Part shown: in pieces, positions 59,497 through 64,000 of the stretch
Numbering within the stretch: position 1 is the stretch's first letter
How the letters are laid out: each line of letters opens with the position of its first letter
Assembly (NCBI RefSeq): GCF_003856975.1
Contig: NZ_CP033107.1
Location: 868,001-932,000, forward strand
Direction: 5' to 3'
DNA: 64,000 nt
Source: Plantibacter sp. PA-3-X8
GTDB taxonomy: Bacteria; Actinomycetota; Actinomycetes; Actinomycetales; Microbacteriaceae
Position numbers and translations under genes: made by a program
Notes under the pieces: generated by a model
What the model saw: only the letters and a program-made list of their open reading frames with translations
Database searches by the model: none
Told to the model about the DNA's origin: nothing

Positions 59497-60915
59497 GTGC
59501 CGACGACGCTGCAGAACGATCCAGACCGCCTCCTCCCCGCCGACCCCGGGACGCGCGACGTCGCCAGGGCGCTCTACCGCTCGGTCGAGGCCCTGCCGAT
59601 CATCTCGCCGCACGGGCACGTGGATCCGGCGATCCTCGTCGAGGACACCCCGTTCGCGAACGCCACCGAGCTGTTCCTCCGGCACGACCACTACGTCACC
59701 CGCCTGCTGCACGCCGCCGGGTTCTCCCTCGCGGACGTCGGCGTGCCCGACCTCGCGGAGGGTGGTGCCGTCGCCGCGCCGCGGGACGCCTGGCGACGGT
59801 TCTGCGAGCACTGGCACCTGTACGCCGGCACCGCCTCCGGGTACTGGCTGAGCTCGATCCTCGGTGAGCAGTTCGGCGTCACGGAGCAGCCGGACGGCGC
59901 GAACGCCGACCGGCTCTTCGACACGATCCACGAGGCGCTCCAAGCGCCGGCGTTCCGTCCGCGTGCGCTGTTCGACCGCTTCCGCATCGAGGTGCTCGCG
60001 ACCACCGACGACCCGATGGACGACCTCGCCGCGCATGCCGCCCTCGCAGCGGACCCCACCTTCAGCGGGCGCGTCCTGCCGACCTTCCGGCCCGACGCGT
60101 ACCTCGATCCGTCGAAGGCCGGGTGGGCGGAGCGGGTCGCGGCGCTCGCTGCCTGGAACGGCACCCCGGAGGGCAGCTACCGCGGCTATCTCGAAGCGCT
60201 CGCCGGGCGCCGTCGCCACTTCATCGAACATGGGGCGGTGTCGGCCGACCACGGTGTCCCGCAGCCACTCACGCTCGAACTCGAGGAGGCGGACGCCGCA
60301 GCGCTGTTCGACCGCGCGCTGTCGGGGACCGCCGACGCCGCCGACCTCGAGCGGTTCGCCGCGCACATGCTGTTCGAGAGCGCCCGGATGAGCGTCGAGG
60401 ACGGCCTCGTCATGACCGTGCACCCCGGTGTCCACCGCAACCACCACGCGCCGACGCTCGCCCGCTTCGGACCGGACACCGGGCACGACCTCCCGGTCCG
60501 CACCGACTACGTCCGCCCCCTGCGCCCGTTGCTGGAGCGGTTCGGCACGGCTCCGGGGTTCCACCTCGTCCTCTTCAGCGTCGACGAGACGAGCTACTCG
60601 CGGGAGATCGCACCGCTCGCCGGGTTCTACCCGAGCGTCTTCATCGGCGCGCCGTGGTGGTTCCTCGACGCGCCCGACGCCGTCCTGCGCTTCCGGTCCG
60701 CCGTGACGGAGACGGCAGGATTCTCACGCGGATCGGGGTTCATCGACGACACGCGGGCGTTCCTCTCGATCCCCGCCCGACACGACATGTCCCGGCGCCT
60801 CGACGCGTCCTTCCTCGCGCGACTCGTGCGGGAGGGGCGCATCGACGAGGCGACGGCCGAACGCATCATCCTCGACCTCGTCGTCGAGCAGCCGCGACGG
60901 GTGTTCAAGCTGTGA
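59497..60915 (+). CDS. uxaC: Glucuronate isomerase UxaC
   Basis: A 472-residue protein of the usual UxaC length. It opens with LPIISPHGHVDPAILVED, whose His39 and His41 are metal ligands of this amidohydrolase-fold isomerase, and has VLATTDDPMDD, LPTFRPDAYLDP, MTVHPGVHRNHHAP and FSVDETSYSREIAPLAGFYP. It converts D-glucuronate to D-fructuronate (and D-galacturonate to D-tagaturonate). The start is GTG 59497 (MPTTLQNDPD), predicted leaderless. It overlaps the reductase gene by GTGA, and both lie under the LacI-type operator. Confidence 0.95.
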   Translation: MPTTLQNDPDRLLPADPGTRDVARALYRSVEALPIISPHGHVDPAILVEDTPFANATELFLRHDHYVTRLLHAAGFSLADVGVPDLAEGGAVAAPRDAWRRFCEHWHLYAGTASGYWLSSILGEQFGVTEQPDGANADRLFDTIHEALQAPAFRPRALFDRFRIEVLATTDDPMDDLAAHAALAADPTFSGRVLPTFRPDAYLDPSKAGWAERVAALAAWNGTPEGSYRGYLEALAGRRRHFIEHGAVSADHGVPQPLTLELEEADAAALFDRALSGTADAADLERFAAHMLFESARMSVEDGLVMTVHPGVHRNHHAPTLARFGPDTGHDLPVRTDYVRPLRPLLERFGTAPGFHLVLFSVDETSYSREIAPLAGFYPSVFIGAPWWFLDAPDAVLRFRSAVTETAGFSRGSGFIDDTRAFLSIPARHDMSRRLDASFLARLVREGRIDEATAERIILDLVVEQPRRVFKL

Positions 60916-62381
60916 GCACCGTGACGAACGTGGACAGCGCTGCCGGAGCGCCGCGGGAGCAGGCGGTCCCGCGTCTGTCCCGCGCGCGGCTGCCCGAGTT
61001 CCCATCGGCACCGGTCCGGATCGTCCACCTCGGACTCGGCGCCTTCCACCGTGCCCACCAGGCCTGGTACACCCAGCTCGTCGACCCCGATCACGAGTGG
61101 GGCATCGCCGCCTTCACCGGCCGGAGCCCGCAGGCCGCAGTCGACCTGGACGCCCAGGACTGCCTCTACACGGTCGTCGAGCGCTCGGCGGACGGCGACT
61201 CGGCCACGATCGTCGGTTCGATCGTCGAGGCGCGGGACGGCGCCGACGTCGCACGGCTCCATGACCTCCTCGCCGCTGAGACCACCGCCATCGTCACCCT
61301 CACCGTCACCGAGTCCGGGTACCGGCTCGATGCCGAGGGCAAGCCGGACGCGTCGGATCCGGCGGTCGAGCGGGACGTCACGCTGCTGTCGGACGCCTTG
61401 GACGGCGGGGCGGAACTCCGCGATGCCCGACCGACGACGACGCTCGGCAGACTGCTCCTCGGCCTCGAAGCCCGTCGTCGCGCCGGGGCCGGTCCGATCG
61501 CGATCGTGCCGTGCGACAACATCGCCGACGGCGGTGCGCTCGTCCGTCGCGCGATGCTCGCCCTTGCCGACCGGGTCCGCCCGGAGACCGCTCGGTGGAT
61601 CGCCGACGAGGTCTCGTTCGTCTCGTCCTCGGTCGACCGCATCACGCCGCGTCCCACGCCTGCCGACGAAGCGGCGGCCGCGACCCTCACCGGATTCGCC
61701 GATGCCGCTCCCGTCGTCACCGAGCCCTTCACCGACTGGGTGCTGAGCGGCGACTTCCCCGCCGGGCGGCCGGCGTGGGAGTCCGCGGGTGCCCGGTTCG
61801 TCGACGACCTCGAGCCCTACGAGCAACGCAAACTGCGGCTGCTGAACGGCGCCCACTGCCTCCTCGCCTATGCGGGCCCGCTGCGCGATCATGCGACGGT
61901 CGCCGAGGCGGTCGGTGACGAGCAGTGCCGGGCCTGGGTCGAGGAGTACTGGGACGAGACGGAGCGTCACCTGCCGGACGACCTCGGGCTGACGGTGTAT
62001 CGCACCGCACTCCTGGAGCGCTTCGACAACGCGCGCATCGAGCATCGGTTGCAGCAGATCGCCCTCGAGGGCGTCACCAAGCTGCGGGTGCGGATCGTGT
62101 CGACCCTCCTCGCGGAACGCGCCGCCGGTCGGCCGGGAACCGGGTCCCTGCGCGTGATCGCCGCGTGGGTGGCGGCTGTACAGAGCGACGACCGCCCGGG
62201 CGATGCGAGCGGTGCCGCGGTCGCCGAGGCACTCCGGTTCCACGGCCGGGAGCGGACCGCGGCGCTCGTACGCCTGATCGATCCCCGCCTCCTCGACTCG
62301 GAGCCGGATGACGGTTCCACGCTCGTCACCGAGCTGGAGCACCTGGTCGACGAGCTGACCGGACGCCCACGGAACCCCTGA
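60912..62381 (+). CDS. uxuB: Mannitol dehydrogenase-family fructuronate reductase
   Basis: A 489-residue polyol-specific long-chain dehydrogenase. The NAD-binding start is [33 protein letters not shown] and [10 protein letters not shown] are family motifs, and [20 protein letters not shown] carries the catalytic Lys and the Asn/His pair. The GTG start at 60912 overlaps the uxaC stop. By position after uxaC and before a mannonate dehydratase it should reduce D-fructuronate to D-mannonate. Tagaturonate reductase or mannitol dehydrogenase activity cannot be excluded from sequence alone. Confidence 0.92.
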   Translation: MSTVTNVDSAAGAPREQAVPRLSRARLPEFPSAPVRIVHLGLGAFHRAHQAWYTQLVDPDHEWGIAAFTGRSPQAAVDLDAQDCLYTVVERSADGDSATIVGSIVEARDGADVARLHDLLAAETTAIVTLTVTESGYRLDAEGKPDASDPAVERDVTLLSDALDGGAELRDARPTTTLGRLLLGLEARRRAGAGPIAIVPCDNIADGGALVRRAMLALADRVRPETARWIADEVSFVSSSVDRITPRPTPADEAAAATLTGFADAAPVVTEPFTDWVLSGDFPAGRPAWESAGARFVDDLEPYEQRKLRLLNGAHCLLAYAGPLRDHATVAEAVGDEQCRAWVEEYWDETERHLPDDLGLTVYRTALLERFDNARIEHRLQQIALEGVTKLRVRIVSTLLAERAAGRPGTGSLRVIAAWVAAVQSDDRPGDASGAAVAEALRFHGRERTAALVRLIDPRLLDSEPDDGSTLVTELEHLVDELTGRPRNP

Positions 62382-62461
62382 CACCCGCCGCTGCAGCCGA
62401 CCCGCAGTCCGTCGGAACCACCCCGGCCACATCGGCCGCAACGCACGAAGGAGTAGTACCC

Positions 62462-63700
62462 ATGAACATCGACAAGGCCGAGGTCATCGTCACGAGTCCC
62501 GACCGGAACTTCGTGACGTTGAAGCTCACGACCGACGACGGCCTGACCGGCCTCGGGGACGCGACGCTGAACGGGCGCGAGCTCGCGGTGGTGGCGTATC
62601 TGACCGAGCACGTGGTGCCGCTGCTGCTCGGGCGCGATGCGTCGCGGATCGAGGACACCTGGCAGTTCCTCTACCGCTCGGCGTACTGGCGGCGTGGTCC
62701 GGTGACGATGGCGGCGATCGCGGCGGTCGACATGGCGCTGTGGGACATCAAGGGCAAGGCTGCGGGCATGCCGGTGTACCAGCTGCTGGGCGGGGCGTCC
62801 CGGACGGGGCTGCTCGCCTACGGGCACGCGTCGGGCAAGACGAACGAGGAGCTGTTCGACAGCGTGCGCGAGCACCAGGCGCAGGGCTACAAGGCCATCC
62901 GGATCCAGACGGCGGTGCCGGGGCTGAAGTCGATCTACGGGATCGCCTCCAACGCCACGTTCGAGGGCAACACCGGTGTCCGGTACGACCACGAGCCGGC
63001 GCAGCGCGGTGGCCTGCCGAACGAGGAGGACTGGGACACCCGGTCGTACCTGCGTCACCTGCCGACGGTGTTCGAGGCGGTGCGGAACGAGTTCGGGCCG
63101 GAACTGCCGTTGCTGCACGACGGGCACCACCGGATGACGCCGATCCAGGCCGCGAAGCTCGGCAAGAGCCTCGAACCCTACGACCTGTTCTGGTTGGAGG
63201 ATTGCACGCCGGCGGAGAACCCGGAGGCGTTGCGTCTCGTGCGGCAGCACACGACGACGCCGCTGGCGATCGGGGAGATCTTCAACACGGTGTGGGACTA
63301 CCAGCAGATCATCCGCGAGCAGCTCATCGACTACGTCCGCAGCGCGGTCACGCACACTGGCGGGATCACGCATCTGAAGAAGGTGCTCGACTACGCCTCG
63401 CAGTATCAGATCAAGTCGGGCATGCACGGGCCGACGGACATCTCGCCGGTGGGGATGGCCGCCGCGATGCACCTCGGCTTGTCGATCCACAACTTCGGCA
63501 TCCAGGAGTACATGAAGCACGGCGCCAAGACCGACGCGGTGTTCCAGCAGTCCTACACCTGGGAGAACGGCATGCTCCACCCCGGGGATGCGCCCGGCCT
63601 CGGTGTCGACTTGGACGTCGACGAGGCGGGCAAGTACCCGTACCAGCGCGCCTACCTGCCCTACAACCGTCTCGCCGACGGCACCGTCCACGACTGGTGA
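62462..63700 (+). CDS. Enolase-superfamily D-mannonate dehydratase (ManD/RspA type)
   Basis: A 412-residue enolase-superfamily dehydratase. Residues typical of active ManD are present: Arg147 and Tyr159 in [16 protein letters not shown], metal ligands Asp220 (LLHDGHHR), Glu246 (WLEDCTP) and Glu272 (AIGEIFN), and His222. [13 protein letters not shown] holds the later His. It dehydrates D-mannonate to 2-keto-3-deoxy-D-gluconate, replacing the unrelated UxuA. GGAG lies 9 nt before the ATG. It follows uxuB by 80 nt in the same direction and completes the glucuronate route to KDG; KDG kinase and aldolase are not in the window. Confidence 0.93.
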   Translation: MNIDKAEVIVTSPDRNFVTLKLTTDDGLTGLGDATLNGRELAVVAYLTEHVVPLLLGRDASRIEDTWQFLYRSAYWRRGPVTMAAIAAVDMALWDIKGKAAGMPVYQLLGGASRTGLLAYGHASGKTNEELFDSVREHQAQGYKAIRIQTAVPGLKSIYGIASNATFEGNTGVRYDHEPAQRGGLPNEEDWDTRSYLRHLPTVFEAVRNEFGPELPLLHDGHHRMTPIQAAKLGKSLEPYDLFWLEDCTPAENPEALRLVRQHTTTPLAIGEIFNTVWDYQQIIREQLIDYVRSAVTHTGGITHLKKVLDYASQYQIKSGMHGPTDISPVGMAAAMHLGLSIHNFGIQEYMKHGAKTDAVFQQSYTWENGMLHPGDAPGLGVDLDVDEAGKYPYQRAYLPYNRLADGTVHDW

Positions 63701-63732
63701 TCCCTGCGGCCAGCGCGGTGCGCTGACCCGAC

Positions 63733-63792
63733 CGCGCCCCTGTGGCGTGAGTGCGCCCCTCCGGAGGCCCGCGCTCACGTCACAGGGGCGCG
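63733..63792. terminator. Long hairpin downstream of the uronate operon
   Basis: A 19-bp stem with one mismatch pairs 63733-63751 (starts CGCGCCCCTGTG) with 63774-63792 (ends CAGGGGCGCG) around a 22-nt loop that includes CTCCGGAG. It lies 32 nt past the mannonate dehydratase stop and probably ends the operon. Confidence 0.7.
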
Positions 63793-63893
63793 CTCACGTC
63801 GAGCCCTCGTCACCTAAGCACCTCTGGTATTTCAGGTTCCAGCGGGTTACCGTGGTGCGGTACGAGGACGCGCACGACGGTTCGGGGGAGCAG

Positions 63894-64000
63894 ATGACGA
63901 GCGACGACACCCAGCCACCGGACGTCCAGCCCGACCCCGCCCCATCGCCGACACCAGACCCGACGCCCGAGCCTCCTACCCCGGCCCCACCCAGCCCGGC
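63894..64000 (+). CDS. N-terminus of a Pro-rich protein, cut by window end
   Basis: An ATG at 63894 has GGGGGAG 3 nt upstream and opens a frame to the window edge: MTSDDTQPPDVQPDPAPSPT and on, dominated by Pro, Asp, Thr and Glu. Pro-rich cytoplasmic N-termini like this are common on actinobacterial membrane proteins, but the informative part lies outside the window. The composition resembles the N-terminal stretch of the beta-helix protein at 26304-28076. Function cannot be given. Confidence 0.6.
   Translation, partial: MTSDDTQPPDVQPDPAPSPTPDPTPEPPTPAPPSP

Overview
The window is chromosomal DNA from a high-GC Gram-positive bacterium. Very high GC, frequent GTG starts, ATGA/GTGA start-stop overlaps, a long PutA fusion, a MoaC-MoaB fusion and promoters with a TAnnnT box 6-7 nt before the start codon all point to Actinobacteria. 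The gene mix and the intergenic repeat with core CTTCGACAAGCTCAG fit the Microbacteriaceae (an inference; no 16S or marker gene is present). I saw no tRNA, rRNA, transposase, integrase, phage gene or CRISPR array. Most genes are ordinary, and the interest lies in regulation, in two intergenic repeat families and in a few small operons.

Layout. 1-12.9 kb: the end of an AraC-type regulator, an ABC-F ATPase, an APH-like kinase, a divergent MFS/MarR pair, an EamA exporter, a nitrilase/M20 peptidase pair, a Nudix hydrolase, a GH30 glycosidase and a DHFR-like protein. 13-16.6 kb: a thiolase and two CoA-transferase subunits, divergent from an IclR regulator. 16.7-25 kb: an aldo/keto reductase, then a LysR regulator divergent from putA, a second aldo/keto reductase, a Nudix protein and a membrane protein. 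25-32 kb: an acyltransferase divergent from a beta-helix protein, and a heterodimeric ABC exporter. 32-43.4 kb: molybdenum cofactor (Moco) genes (a membrane-anchored Mo oxidoreductase, moaA-moaD, moaE, moaC-moaB fusion, moeA, moeB-rhodanese), interrupted by a BLUF blue-light sensor with a membrane partner, a UvrA-like ATPase and a DHFR-like protein. 43.5-48.3 kb: ASCH, VOC, a TetR/hydrolase operon, a three-gene Mo-oxidoreductase/flavoreductase/zinc-ribbon operon and a HAD phosphatase. 48.3-63.7 kb: sugar and sugar-acid catabolism.

The last region forms a coherent system. UxaC, a UxuB-like reductase and a ManD-type mannonate dehydratase would take glucuronate to 2-keto-3-deoxygluconate. A divergent operon carries two sugar isomerase/TIM-barrel proteins, a Gfo/Idh dehydrogenase and, at its end, a LacI-type repressor. 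The operator-like palindrome G(G/T)CAAnCGnTTG(C/A)C occurs twice between these operons, and once over the -35 box of a second isomerase/dehydrogenase pair 11 kb away. This predicts one LacI regulon across three transcription units. A ROK regulator and a GH36 alpha-galactosidase lie between the parts.

Two repeat families fill many gaps. Family A carries CTTCGACAAGCTCAG and GGTC(A/C)CTGAG in tandem or inverted copies. Family B is a set of long imperfect palindromes with arms like GTTCACAACTC and GAGTTGTGAAC; one copy runs into the 3' end of the MFS gene and encodes its C-terminal tail.
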